15,097 nt of DNA, from assembly GCA_002315535.1 (NCBI GenBank), contig DCHA01000042.1:2087-17183 (forward strand). The letters run 5' to 3'. The notes under the pieces are model-generated. The model was not told where the DNA came from. It did not search any database and saw nothing but the letters and a program-made list of their open reading frames with translations. Of this stretch, positions 1 through 7,373 are shown piece after piece. A program made the position numbers and the translations under genes. Source of the stretch: Firmicutes bacterium UBA1764. GTDB lineage: Bacteria; Bacillota; Clostridia; Peptostreptococcales; Anaerovoracaceae. Every line of letters starts with the position of its first letter. Position 1 is the first letter of the stretch.

Positions 1-639
1 GCAGATGTTGTAACAACTCAGTTCTCAAAGCACGAGGGTCTTGCAGAACTTTCAGATTATAATAAGTTTAATACCTGGGAAAATAAGAATGATTACGAGT
101 ACTATCATTATGCAACATTTGCAGAATATGAGGGAAAGTCATATATCGTTCAGACCTATTTCTTCGAAGCTGAGGAAAGCTTCATTGCAGTAGACCGCTG
201 GAACGAAACAAAGGAAGTAGAAACAAATACAGGTGATTTCATCATGATGCTTCCTGCATCATACAGAGAAGCAGGTTACACAGATGAGACTCCAAAGGAA
301 CTCGTTGCCGCATATTACGATGCTGAACAGAAGCTCCCGATGGTATACATCTACAGCTATAATTCAGACGCAAGCACAGAAGAGTTCTACAACGAGCTGT
401 GCTCACAGTATGAGGTTTCTTATTCCAACAGACTTACATACACCGATAAGAATGGTAAGACATATCCCGGAGGATTCTTAAGCTTCACAGAGGTGGAGGA
501 TGGAGAAACCTACGTCGAGAGTACATACTTTATCGACCTCGGTACTCAGAAGCTTCGTGTAAACTTCCTTAACTTCGGTGAAGGTGCAAGCTCTGCAATG
601 TCAGTACCTGCACTTTATCAAGCAATTCAGGTTAAGTAG
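1..639 (+). CDS. 3' end of an unrecognised protein with two related domains (partial)
   Basis: The reading frame is open from the first base, so the gene begins outside the window; the visible part is 212 residues and ends with TAG. I do not recognise the family. The visible part seems to hold two related units. The first ends around residues 40-66 with FAEYEGKSYIVQTYFF, and the second ends around residues 162-190 with FTEVEDGETYVESTYF. The stretch from about residue 79 (GDFIMMLPASY) to the end resembles the style of small exported alpha/beta domains of the PsbP/DUF1795 kind, but that is only an impression. There are no membrane segments, and the composition is acidic and tyrosine-rich, which suits an extracellular or lipid-anchored protein whose signal peptide lies upstream. 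It is convergent with the moeA-PBP gene and shares a terminator with it. The ATG at 244 is internal and not a likely start. Confidence 0.75.
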   Translation, partial: ADVVTTQFSKHEGLAELSDYNKFNTWENKNDYEYYHYATFAEYEGKSYIVQTYFFEAEESFIAVDRWNETKEVETNTGDFIMMLPASYREAGYTDETPKELVAAYYDAEQKLPMVYIYSYNSDASTEEFYNELCSQYEVSYSNRLTYTDKNGKTYPGGFLSFTEVEDGETYVESTYFIDLGTQKLRVNFLNFGEGASSAMSVPALYQAIQVK

Positions 640-652
640 CTAAATGCAAATT

Positions 653-683
653 AAAACCGGATTCGTAAGAATCCGGTTTTTTC
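653..683. terminator. Bidirectional intrinsic terminator between convergent genes
   Basis: A 12-bp perfect stem (AAAACCGGATTC, 653-664, paired with 669-680) closes a GTAA loop. A run of T follows on the plus strand (677-682). The A-rich left arm supplies a T run on the minus strand as well, so one hairpin can end both the upstream plus gene and the minus-strand moeA-PBP gene whose stop is at 688. Confidence 0.9.
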
Positions 684-687
684 GTGC

Positions 688-2592
688 CTAATATTCTCTG
701 ATTTCTCCGGGGTGGCCGAGGGTGTATCCGCCGAGCCTTTCGAGTCTTTCTTTAAACTCGTCTGATTTGAGTATCTCAATCAGCTTTTGAACAGGCTGAG
801 AATCCCACGCGTAGTCCGGAATCAGCAGATCGTACTGCTCTGTGCAAATTGGGATGAAATCAAGGCCATATATATTTGCCGCAGAATATATACCCATGCC
901 AGCATCACCGCTTCCGGCGGCGATTTGAGTCGCAACAGAGCTATGTGTGAATTCTTCTCTGTCATATCCGTAAATATCACTGCAAGGAATGCCTTCCTTT
1001 TTCAGAAGGTAGTCAATCAATATTCTCGTGCCGGAGCCCTTCTGCCTATTTACATATCTGACGCCGTCTTTTGCAAGATCTTTTATAGAGCTTATTCCAA
1101 GAGTGTTCCCCTTTGCGACCATTATGCCCTGGGTTCTGCCTACGCACTCAACCAGCTTTACGCCGCCGCGTGGGAAATACTTTTTTAGATAGGACTCGTT
1201 GTACTTGCCATCGCTTTCGTCAAGCAGATGTATTCCTGCGATATGGTTTTCTCCACGTTTTACAGCCATGATTCCGCCCATCGAGCCTACATGGCTGCTG
1301 CTCATATAAAGATTCGGATATCTAAGATGCAGCATGTCGCAAAGCTCATCCAAAAGCGGGTCGTGGCTTCCGATTGCAACAATGGTGTTCTTCAAGTCAT
1401 TAAGAGGCTTTAGGAGCTCAACATCTACGCTGTCTCCGGCGTCTATGCCTTCAAGATTTTGCGCAACCCTCATGATACCGTCAGCCTTCATAAATGAGGA
1501 TACAACTCCGGCGCCGCGATTAAGAGGTGATGCAATGAGCTTGTCATTTACATAGCCAAGCCTAACCCTGACGAACTCTTCGTATTTAAGACCGGATACA
1601 ACTGCCTTTGACAGTGTGGCCTTTGCTGTTTCTTTCTTTGCTTTTTTGCTATACCAAAGGTCGATTATCGGACCGAGAATTTCGTTTATTACAATTATTC
1701 CGGAAACCGGATAGCCCGGAACTCCGAGGATAGGCTTTTCATTTTGGCAGGCAAGTATCGCAGGCTTTCCCGGCTTTATCGCAATTCCGTGATATAAAAC
1801 CTCGCCAAAGCTTGCAATTGCATCGCAGGAATAGTCATCTCTTCCTGCCGATGATCCCGCATTTAGTATTACGATATCACACTCGGAAAGGGCGAGGCCG
1901 ATTGCCTCTTTAATTAAATCAAATTTATCCTTAACAATCGGATACACAATGCACTTTGCTCCGATTTCGCCAAGCATGCTGCTGAATATCGAGGAGTTAA
2001 ATTCTATTATGTCTCCCGGCTTTGGATTGCCTGTCGGAAGCACAATTTCATCCCCGCTTGGGATGAGCCCGATGACAGGATTTTTTATTACCTCTGCCTC
2101 AAGAACGCCTCCGGCAAGCATTGAGCCTATTGCGGCGGGCGTAATTTTCATATTGGAGGCAAGTATCATTTCGTTTGCACAGATATCCTCACCTATCTGT
2201 CTGATATGCTGCCAGGGCGCCGCAGGCTGGAAGAGCTTTGCACTGCCGTCCTCTTGATAGATTACATCCTCTATCATCACAACTGCATCGCAGCTTTCAG
2301 GAACCGGATCTCCTGTATCAACAACGATGAATTGATCCTTCCTGAGAATCACAGGCGTTGTTTCTGTTGCGCCGAAGCTGTCAGAAGCTTTGATTGCAAT
2401 TCCATCCATTGCGCTTGCGGGGTAATGCGGCGCATTGATTTTGGCGTATATTGCCTTTGCGCTGATTCGGCCGCAGCTTTCGGATACCTTAACAATTTCG
2501 GTCTTTGCTTTAAAGCCGTTTTCAATCAGCTTGCTTATGTAAGTATCCCTTGCTATGTTAAGTTTTTCATTGCTTAAATAATTAAATGACAT
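688..2592 (-). CDS. MoeA-type molybdopterin molybdenumtransferase fused to a periplasmic-binding-protein-like domain
   Basis: This is a two-part cytoplasmic protein of 634 residues. Residues 1-395 are a MoeA domain, the enzyme family that inserts Mo or W into adenylylated molybdopterin. Visible motifs are YPASAMDG (57-64), IPSGDEI (177-183), NAGSSAGRDD (244-253), HGIAIKPGKP (268-277) and GVPGYPVSG (290-298). Residues about 403-634 are a PBP-like domain (PF12727 type) with SSHVGSMGG (432-440), NRQKGSGTR (515-523) and AGSGDAGMG (559-567). Such fusions are known in molybdopterin clusters, where the second domain is thought to bind oxyanion or sense ligand. The start at 2592 (MSFNYLSN) is chosen because GGAGG lies 6 nt upstream (2599-2603). 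An in-frame ATG at 2622 has no such site and lies deeper in moeA. The gene overlaps the end of moeA by 11 nt, indicating translational coupling. Confidence 0.92.
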   Translation of the reverse strand: MSFNYLSNEKLNIARDTYISKLIENGFKAKTEIVKVSESCGRISAKAIYAKINAPHYPASAMDGIAIKASDSFGATETTPVILRKDQFIVVDTGDPVPESCDAVVMIEDVIYQEDGSAKLFQPAAPWQHIRQIGEDICANEMILASNMKITPAAIGSMLAGGVLEAEVIKNPVIGLIPSGDEIVLPTGNPKPGDIIEFNSSIFSSMLGEIGAKCIVYPIVKDKFDLIKEAIGLALSECDIVILNAGSSAGRDDYSCDAIASFGEVLYHGIAIKPGKPAILACQNEKPILGVPGYPVSGIIVINEILGPIIDLWYSKKAKKETAKATLSKAVVSGLKYEEFVRVRLGYVNDKLIASPLNRGAGVVSSFMKADGIMRVAQNLEGIDAGDSVDVELLKPLNDLKNTIVAIGSHDPLLDELCDMLHLRYPNLYMSSSHVGSMGGIMAVKRGENHIAGIHLLDESDGKYNESYLKKYFPRGGVKLVECVGRTQGIMVAKGNTLGISSIKDLAKDGVRYVNRQKGSGTRILIDYLLKKEGIPCSDIYGYDREEFTHSSVATQIAAGSGDAGMGIYSAANIYGLDFIPICTEQYDLLIPDYAWDSQPVQKLIEILKSDEFKERLERLGGYTLGHPGEIREY

Positions 2593-3796
2593 TTGTGACC
2601 TCCACAAGGCTGCCTTTGGCAAGCCCTTCGCAGTCTCTTCCTATGTAGATGTATGCATCGGCTCCAGCGAGATTTGTAATAAGTCCGGACTTACTGATTA
2701 TGGGGTGCGCGATCAGCTTATCATCAGTTTGCTCAAGCTTTACCGCGATGTACTGTGCTCTTCCGTGGTTTGAGCTCACTGCCTCGGATAAAACAGCTGT
2801 GCGCTTTGCCGCGCTTTCGCTTTGCCCTGAGAGCTTGTTTATAAGAGCCTTTACAAATACATTGGAAATGAAGTACGCTCCCCCCGGATGCCCCGCAATC
2901 CCAAATACGGCCTTGCCGTTTACTACGCCAAGCATAGTCGGCTTACCCGGTTTTACTGCGATTCCGTGGAAGTATAGCTGCCCAAGACCTTCTATTATCT
3001 TTGCGGCGTTGTCCTTGTCTCCGGCGCTGCTGCCGCCTGACATCAATACGAGATCGCATTCGTCCGTAGCCTTCACGAGAGTCTTTGCTATCAAATCTTC
3101 ATCGTCTTCGATAATTCCGTAATCCTTGTATAAGGCTCCTGCCTCAAGTGCAACTGAGATTAGTGTTGATGAGTTGATATTTCTGACCTGGCCGGGGAGA
3201 GGAGTCTTCGTAATATCAACAAGCTCGTCGCCGGTTGATATTATCCCTACTACAGGTTTTCTGTAAACCTTGACCCTGCTGATGCCAAGGGACGCAAGGC
3301 TTCCTATTTCGGCTGAATAAAGCTTCTTTCCCTTCGAGATGATGGCCTGTCCGGGCTTTACATCATCGCCCTTAAATACATAGTTGCTGCCCTTTGCGGC
3401 GGGCTTAAGTATTCCAATTGTGCCATCGCCGTAATCCTCTGTATATTCAATCATGACAACTGCATCTGCGCCGCTTGGAATCGCGCCACCGGTTGGCACA
3501 TAGTAGCAGCTGCCGGAGCTTACATTTAGCTCAAGACATTCACCCATTTGAATCCTGCCCTTAAGCCTAAGTATTGCAGGTATCGAATCGGAGCACCCAA
3601 ATGTGTCAGAAGCTAAAACCGCATATCCATCCATCGCGGATCTGTCAAAGCTTGGGATATATTCGTTTGCGATTATGTCCTCGGCGAGGGTTCTGCCGAC
3701 AGCGTCAGTTAAATTAACTTCCTCCGCGTCGTTTATTTTCGTAAAGTTTTTTTCAATTATCTCGAATACTTCTTCGGGTGATACTACTGTTAGCAT
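2582..3796 (-). CDS. moeA: Molybdopterin molybdenumtransferase MoeA
   Basis: This is a full-length MoeA (404 residues, the usual size) catalysing metal insertion into MPT-AMP, the last core step of Mo or W pterin cofactor synthesis. Visible family motifs are FDRSAMDGYA (50-59), PTGGAIPSGADAVVMIE (101-117), ISTGDEL (186-192), MSGGSSAGDKD (252-262), HGIAVKPGKP (277-286) and a glycine/proline loop GIAGHPGGAYF (299-309). That loop differs from the GLPGNPVS form common in proteobacterial MoeA. The beta-barrel C-terminal domain IV follows (about 332-404). The start has an AGGA site a few bases upstream. The gene is the first of a two-gene minus-strand operon with the MoeA-PBP fusion and is divergent from tupA. 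Two MoeA paralogues side by side could handle different metals or regulate one another; which of them takes tungsten cannot be read from sequence. Confidence 0.94.
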   Translation of the reverse strand: MLTVVSPEEVFEIIEKNFTKINDAEEVNLTDAVGRTLAEDIIANEYIPSFDRSAMDGYAVLASDTFGCSDSIPAILRLKGRIQMGECLELNVSSGSCYYVPTGGAIPSGADAVVMIEYTEDYGDGTIGILKPAAKGSNYVFKGDDVKPGQAIISKGKKLYSAEIGSLASLGISRVKVYRKPVVGIISTGDELVDITKTPLPGQVRNINSSTLISVALEAGALYKDYGIIEDDEDLIAKTLVKATDECDLVLMSGGSSAGDKDNAAKIIEGLGQLYFHGIAVKPGKPTMLGVVNGKAVFGIAGHPGGAYFISNVFVKALINKLSGQSESAAKRTAVLSEAVSSNHGRAQYIAVKLEQTDDKLIAHPIISKSGLITNLAGADAYIYIGRDCEGLAKGSLVEVTNVI

Positions 3797-3874
3797 GTTT
3801 TTCCTGTCAAATTCATTCCAAAGTGGAATATGAAAACTAAATAAAATACATTTGGTTAGTATTAGAAACCCAAT

Positions 3875-3905
3875 ATCATACTTATTTGTTGATAAAGCAT
3901 GTCAA
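3875..3905 (-). promoter_or_regulatory. Candidate sigma-A-type promoter for the moeA operon
   Basis: Read on the minus strand there is a perfect TTGACA (plus coordinates 3900-3905) and a TATGAT (3875-3880). The spacer is 19 nt, longer than the ideal 17, so the promoter may be weak or need activation. It lies about 80 nt upstream of the moeA start and is overlapped by a perfect inverted repeat. Confidence 0.45.
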
Positions 3906-3911
3906 CAAATA
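3883..3911. promoter_or_regulatory. Inverted repeat in the moeA/tupA divergent region, candidate operator
   Basis: Perfect 10-bp arms TATTTGTTGA and TCAACAAATA are separated by 9 nt (3893-3901). The repeat covers the -35 box and spacer of the candidate moeA promoter, so a protein bound here could block or modulate moeA. The stem is AT-rich and followed by only five T, so a terminator role is less likely. Confidence 0.5.
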
Positions 3912-3919
3912 GGTTTTTA

Positions 3920-3944
3920 GCTATATTCTAAAAAGGTATATAGG
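3920..3944. promoter_or_regulatory. CTATAT/ATATAG dyad next to the tupA promoter, possible ModE-like site
   Basis: CTATAT (3921-3926) and ATATAG (3938-3943) form a dyad with an 11-nt spacer ending just upstream of the tupA -35 box. TATAT-type half sites recall ModE-family molybdate/tungstate operators, but the spacing is not the classical one and no ModE gene is in the window. The assignment is tentative. Confidence 0.3.
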
Positions 3945-3945
3945 C

Positions 3946-3973
3946 TTGAAATGATATTATTTTCCTCTATACT
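3946..3973 (+). promoter_or_regulatory. Promoter of the tupABC-moaACE operon
   Basis: TTGAAA (3946-3951) and TATACT (3968-3973) are separated by 16 nt, both close to the sigma-A consensus. They are followed by a roughly 40-nt leader into the GGAGG site (4010-4014) of tupA. The dyad at 3920-3944 abuts the -35 box. Confidence 0.65.
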
Positions 3974-4020
3974 AATTATATATTATTCTAATAATAATGA
4001 TAATAATTTGGAGGAAAAAG

Positions 4021-5013
4021 ATGAAGAAATTATTAGCAATTTTACTTGCACTGAGCATGATCCTTGCTTTTGCTGCATGTGGTACGCCAAAGGAAGAACC
4101 GGCTCCGGTAGTAGAACCTGAACCAGAAACACCTGCTGTTGATCTTACTATTCTTTACGAAGCAGACGACAGCATGATAAATACCTACACAGTTATGGCT
4201 GTAAACCCGAACGCACCATTCGTTGATGCTGACGGCAAGGCTGTTGCAGATGTAAAACTCAACAATGTTGGCGCTGAAGCTCTTGTTAACTGGCTGCTTT
4301 CTGAAGAAGGCGAAAAGCTTGCCGCAGATTATGGCTTCGCAGAATATGGCGAATACCTCTTCTATCTTAAGGATGGCAGACCTGTTTCAACAGCAGAAAT
4401 CCCTATGGCAACAGAAGAGACAAAGGCTATCAGACTTTCAACAACAACATCTGTTAACGACAGTGGTCTCCTCGGATACCTGCTCCCAATCTTCGAAGAG
4501 AAGTACGGATATGCTGTAGAAGTATATTCAGCAGGAACAGGAAAGGCTATTGCTAACGCAAAGGCCGGAAACGCTGACCTCATTCTCGTTCACTCAAAGA
4601 AGCAGGAAGAAGCTTTCGTTACCGACGGATTCTCCTATGTAGTAGAGGGTCTTGAAGCAGAAAGAAACAGCTACATGTATAACTACTTTGTACTTTGCGG
4701 ACCAAGTGCTGACCCTGCAGGCGTTAAGAGCTGTGCAGATGTTAAGACAGCATTCAAGGCTATCGCTGATGGTAAATTTGCATTTGTATCCAGAGGTGAC
4801 AACTCCGGAACACATACAAAGGAAATCTCACTCTGGCCGGAAGATCTCGCTATCACAGTTGAGGCTGACAGCGTAAAGGATTACGATTGGTATACATACT
4901 CTAACGCAGGAATGGGCGTTTGCCTCTCCATGGCTGAAGAGACCGGTGCATACATTCTTTCCGATAAGGCAACCTTCCTTACTTTCGTTGCAAACGGTGG
5001 CGTAACACAGTAG
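4021..5013 (+). CDS. tupA: Tungstate/molybdate ABC transporter substrate-binding lipoprotein TupA, apparently circularly permuted
   Basis: This is a lipid-anchored binding protein of 330 residues. It has a signal peptide with lipobox FAAC (Cys20) and then a Pro/Glu-rich linker (about 22-38). Residues 138-325 match the usual first part of TupA: LSTTTSVNDSGLL (139-151), AGTGKA (171-176), LVHSKKQEEAF (189-199), SRGDNSGTHTKE (257-268) and NAGMG (295-299). TTTS and SGTH belong to the oxyanion-binding loops of the family. The segment that normally follows to end a TupA (LEILVEGD...NPYGVIAVNP...WLTSPEGQ...LFYP) is missing from the C-terminus. It appears instead at residues 41-120 as DLTILYEADD, VMAVNP, NWLLSEEG and YLFYLKDG. 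That order is a circular permutation. The start at 4021 has GGAGG 6 nt upstream; the in-frame ATG at 3997 has none. The gene is first in the operon, after a clear promoter. Confidence 0.88.
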   Translation: MKKLLAILLALSMILAFAACGTPKEEPAPVVEPEPETPAVDLTILYEADDSMINTYTVMAVNPNAPFVDADGKAVADVKLNNVGAEALVNWLLSEEGEKLAADYGFAEYGEYLFYLKDGRPVSTAEIPMATEETKAIRLSTTTSVNDSGLLGYLLPIFEEKYGYAVEVYSAGTGKAIANAKAGNADLILVHSKKQEEAFVTDGFSYVVEGLEAERNSYMYNYFVLCGPSADPAGVKSCADVKTAFKAIADGKFAFVSRGDNSGTHTKEISLWPEDLAITVEADSVKDYDWYTYSNAGMGVCLSMAEETGAYILSDKATFLTFVANGGVTQ

Positions 5014-5019
5014 TATAAG

Positions 5020-5066
5020 AAATGCCTTTTGGCTGTAAATAATGTATAATATACTCGAAGGCATTT
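5020..5066 (+). promoter_or_regulatory. Stem-loop between tupA and tupB
   Basis: AAATGCCTT (5020-5028) pairs perfectly with AAGGCATTT (5058-5066) across a 29-nt AT-rich loop. It starts seven bases after the tupA stop and has no immediate T run. It could protect the tupA mRNA end or lower expression of the permease relative to the binding protein, a common arrangement in ABC operons. Confidence 0.4.
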
Positions 5067-5094
5067 GCTTTCGGGTATATTTAGTTTTTGTCAT

Positions 5095-5787
5095 ATGAAA
5101 ACATCTTTAATTAGAGCAATCAACTTAATAATAAGCCCCACAGAAGAGCTGCTTGATATTCTTGGCACGACTGCAAAAATGTCGCTGTCAAGCTCTCTTA
5201 TTGCGCTTGTTATTGGAGTGCTTATTGGAATTTGGCTCGGCTCATCTAAATCAAAAGTCAAGTCTGTTCTGATCGTAATAAATAGAACTCTTGTGGGTAT
5301 GCCCCCGGTTGTGTGCGGACTTATTTTATTCATGCTGTTTTCCGGAGTGGGGCCTTTTAGGCATCTTCAATGGATGTTCTCTGTGCAGCTGATGATTCTT
5401 GCGCAGGTGCTTCTTATCACCCCAATTGTTATCAGCACTATGGAAACAAATATCGCTGAGATTGCGGGGCCGATAAAAGAAAACTGCAGGGGCCTTGGAC
5501 TTAGCAAATCACAAAGCCTAAAGCTGATTCTAAATGAGTCTGTTTATTTTATATTTTCTTCGTATCTGATGGCCTTTTCCAGAGCTATTGCCGAAGTCGG
5601 CGCTGTATCAATGGTCGGCGGCGCAATCGCATGGAAGACCAATGTTATGACTACTGCGATAATGATGTACACGAACAGAGGCGATTTTACTCTTGGCGTT
5701 GCGCTGGGAATCATTCTTCTGATTTTGTCCAGCATTGTAAATATCGCTGTTACACTGATTCAAAGGAGGCTGACAAATGTTAATTAA
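5095..5787 (+). CDS. tupB: Tungstate/molybdate ABC transporter permease TupB
   Basis: This integral membrane permease has 230 residues from the chosen ATG. Hydrophobic segments run at about 30-49, 58-82, 96-116, 150-165 and 199-222. The N-terminal LGTTAKMSLSSSLIALVIG and the NRTLVGMPPVVCGL stretch (63-76) are typical of the TupB family. The cytoplasmic EAA-type coupling loop is ENCRGLGLSKSQSLKLIL (129-146), followed by the very typical RAIAEVGAVSMVGG (163-176). It passes oxyanion delivered by TupA and is powered by TupC. Start choice is uncertain: the ATG at 5095 has no good ribosome binding site, and an in-frame TTG at 5065 follows GAAGG at only 3 nt, inside the stem-loop arm. The 3' end overlaps tupC by 11 nt. 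Confidence 0.9.
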   Translation: MKTSLIRAINLIISPTEELLDILGTTAKMSLSSSLIALVIGVLIGIWLGSSKSKVKSVLIVINRTLVGMPPVVCGLILFMLFSGVGPFRHLQWMFSVQLMILAQVLLITPIVISTMETNIAEIAGPIKENCRGLGLSKSQSLKLILNESVYFIFSSYLMAFSRAIAEVGAVSMVGGAIAWKTNVMTTAIMMYTNRGDFTLGVALGIILLILSSIVNIAVTLIQRRLTNVN

Positions 5788-6427
5788 GGCCTTCACGAAA
5801 TCCTATGCGGAGTTTAAATTGACCGCACGCGAAATGAATTATGAGTCCGGAAAGATATATGCTTTTATCGGGCCGAACGGATGCGGCAAATCAACATATG
5901 CAAAATGCATTGCAGGTGTTTGCGCTGCTGATGATGGCGCTGTTGTAAGCGCAGATGTGGCAAAGATAGGCTATATGTCCCAGGCAAGCTTCCCGTTTAG
6001 AATGAGCGTAAAGAAAAATATTATGCTGACCGCTTCAAGTGAAGAAAGGGCGGATACGCTTATTGATAAGCTGGGGCTGGCGGGTATAGCGAGCAAAAAT
6101 GCAAAAAGACTTTCCGGCGGACAGTGTGCGCGCATGGCGCTTGCGAGGGCTCTGGCAGGGGAGTTTGATATATTAGTGCTTGATGAGCCTTGCGCTTCAA
6201 TGGATATGAAGAGCACTCTGGCATCGGAGGAATGCATCAAGGAATATGCGGGCAGTGGGCACTGCATAATAATAATTACGCACAGTCTTGCCCAGGCAGA
6301 AAGAATTGCTGATGAAATAATATTCATGGATGGCGGCGAGATAGTTGAGCGGGCTTATAGCAGTGAGCTGATAAATAACGCAAATGACACCAGGACAAGG
6401 GACTTCCTGGAATTCTTCGGAAAATGA
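5777..6427 (+). CDS. tupC: Tungstate/molybdate ABC transporter ATPase TupC
   Basis: This cytoplasmic ATPase of 216 residues drives the TupB permease. All core motifs are present: Walker A GPNGCGKST (32-40), Q-loop glutamine (Q69), signature LSGGQ (112-116), Walker B ILVLDEP (132-138) and H-loop histidine (H169 in ITHS). There is no C-terminal TOBE/Mop oxyanion-sensing domain of the kind seen in ModC, which fits the shorter Tup-type ATPase. GGAGG (5765-5769) sits 7 nt before the ATG, inside the end of tupB, so the two are translationally coupled. The stop overlaps the moaA start by 4 nt (ATGA), tying metal uptake directly to cofactor synthesis. Specificity for tungstate over molybdate is inferred from TupA and TupB type, not proven. 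Confidence 0.9.
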   Translation: MLIKAFTKSYAEFKLTAREMNYESGKIYAFIGPNGCGKSTYAKCIAGVCAADDGAVVSADVAKIGYMSQASFPFRMSVKKNIMLTASSEERADTLIDKLGLAGIASKNAKRLSGGQCARMALARALAGEFDILVLDEPCASMDMKSTLASEECIKEYAGSGHCIIIITHSLAQAERIADEIIFMDGGEIVERAYSSELINNANDTRTRDFLEFFGK

Positions 6428-7371
6428 TAGATAAATTCGGGCGGCAAATTACATATTTAAGAATATCGGTTACGGACAAGTGTAATCTCAGATGCAGATA
6501 CTGTATGCCCGCAGATGGGGTGTGTAAAAAGCAGCACGATGAAATGCTTTCTGAGGATGAGATTATTCAAGCCGCAAGAATTGCGTCAGAGCTTGGTATA
6601 AACAAGATTCGCATAACAGGCGGCGAGCCTCTTGTAAAGAAAAACATCGTCAGCATTTGCAAACGCATTGCGAGGCTTGATGGCATCAATGATATCGCGA
6701 TTACGACGAATGCGGTTTTACTGCCGGATAAGGCGGCAATGCTTAGAGATGCAGGCGTAAGGCGAGTTAATATCAGCCTTGATACACTTGATGAAAAGAA
6801 ATACGCAGATATCACAAGGCTCGGAAGACTTGAGGATGCTCTCAGAGGAATTGATGCGGCGCTTGATGCGGGCTTTGAAAAGATAAAGATAAACACCGTT
6901 CTTATCGGAGGCTTTAACGATGACGAGATCGAAAGACTGGCGGCTCTTACGCTTGATAAGGATATAGATCTTCGGTTTATCGAGCTGATGCCAATGCTCA
7001 CAGATGAATTTGATGCAAAGGCGTTTGTTAAAAACGATATAGTTCTTGATAAGCTTCCGGAGCTTTCCTTCGAAGGCATGGAGGGCGTTTCAAGGATGTA
7101 CCGTTTGCCACACGCAAAGGGACGCATTGGACTTATAAGTCCTGTCAGCTGCGCGTTTTGCGCAGAGTGCAATAGGATCAGGCTTACCGCTGATGGCAAG
7201 CTGAAGCCCTGCCTTCACTCCAAGGAGGAAATATCAATAAAGGGGCTTTCATATGATGAAATGAAATCCCGGTTTATTAAAGCGATATTTGATAAACCGG
7301 AAAACCATAAAGAGCTTTCAGCAGAATCTATAAGTGATGCTGACAGAAACATGAATCAAATAGGTGGATAG
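6424..7371 (+). CDS. moaA: GTP 3',8-cyclase MoaA (radical SAM)
   Basis: MoaA converts GTP to 3',8-cyclo-GTP, the first step of molybdopterin synthesis, together with MoaC. The N-terminal radical SAM cluster motif is CNLRCRYC (C20, C24, C27). The glycine-rich SAM motif TGGEP is at about 65-69. The second Fe-S cluster has C246, C249 and C263 in FCAECNRIRLTADG and KLKPCL. The protein ends in IGG; the terminal Gly-Gly of MoaA reaches the active site in studied homologues, so its presence suggests a working enzyme. At 315 residues it is slightly short for the family but complete. It overlaps tupC by 4 nt and is 2 nt from moaC. Confidence 0.95.
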   Translation: MIDKFGRQITYLRISVTDKCNLRCRYCMPADGVCKKQHDEMLSEDEIIQAARIASELGINKIRITGGEPLVKKNIVSICKRIARLDGINDIAITTNAVLLPDKAAMLRDAGVRRVNISLDTLDEKKYADITRLGRLEDALRGIDAALDAGFEKIKINTVLIGGFNDDEIERLAALTLDKDIDLRFIELMPMLTDEFDAKAFVKNDIVLDKLPELSFEGMEGVSRMYRLPHAKGRIGLISPVSCAFCAECNRIRLTADGKLKPCLHSKEEISIKGLSYDEMKSRFIKAIFDKPENHKELSAESISDADRNMNQIGG

Positions 7372-7373
7372 CT

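Noticed and set aside
2593..2622. Earlier start for the MoeA-PBP gene at 2622
   Set aside because: No ribosome binding site there; GGAGG stands 6 nt before the ATG at 2592, and the 11-nt overlap is typical of coupled genes.
787..3833. Plus-strand open frames opposite the moeA genes
   Set aside because: They are antisense to clear MoeA coding sequence, lack ribosome binding sites and give no recognisable protein.
3883..3918. Terminator formed by the TATTTGTTGA inverted repeat
   Set aside because: The stem is AT-rich, lies between divergent genes with no gene reading into it, and overlaps a candidate promoter, so an operator fits better.
3797..4020. Molybdenum/tungsten cofactor riboswitch in the moeA/tupA gap
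   Set aside because: The stretch is AT-rich and lacks the GC-rich stems and GNRA-receptor-like parts of the Moco RNA motif on either strand.
3997..4020. Earlier start for tupA at 3997
   Set aside because: It would put MIIIWRKK before a perfect lipoprotein signal peptide and would place the GGAGG site inside the gene.
5065..5094. TTG start for tupB
   Set aside because: Spacing to GAAGG is only 3 nt and the codon lies in a stem; kept as an alternative, since the ATG at 5095 also lacks a good site.
6567..7199. Long minus-strand open frame opposite moaA
   Set aside because: A serine-rich shadow of the moaA codon pattern with no family match; the plus strand encodes a motif-complete MoaA.
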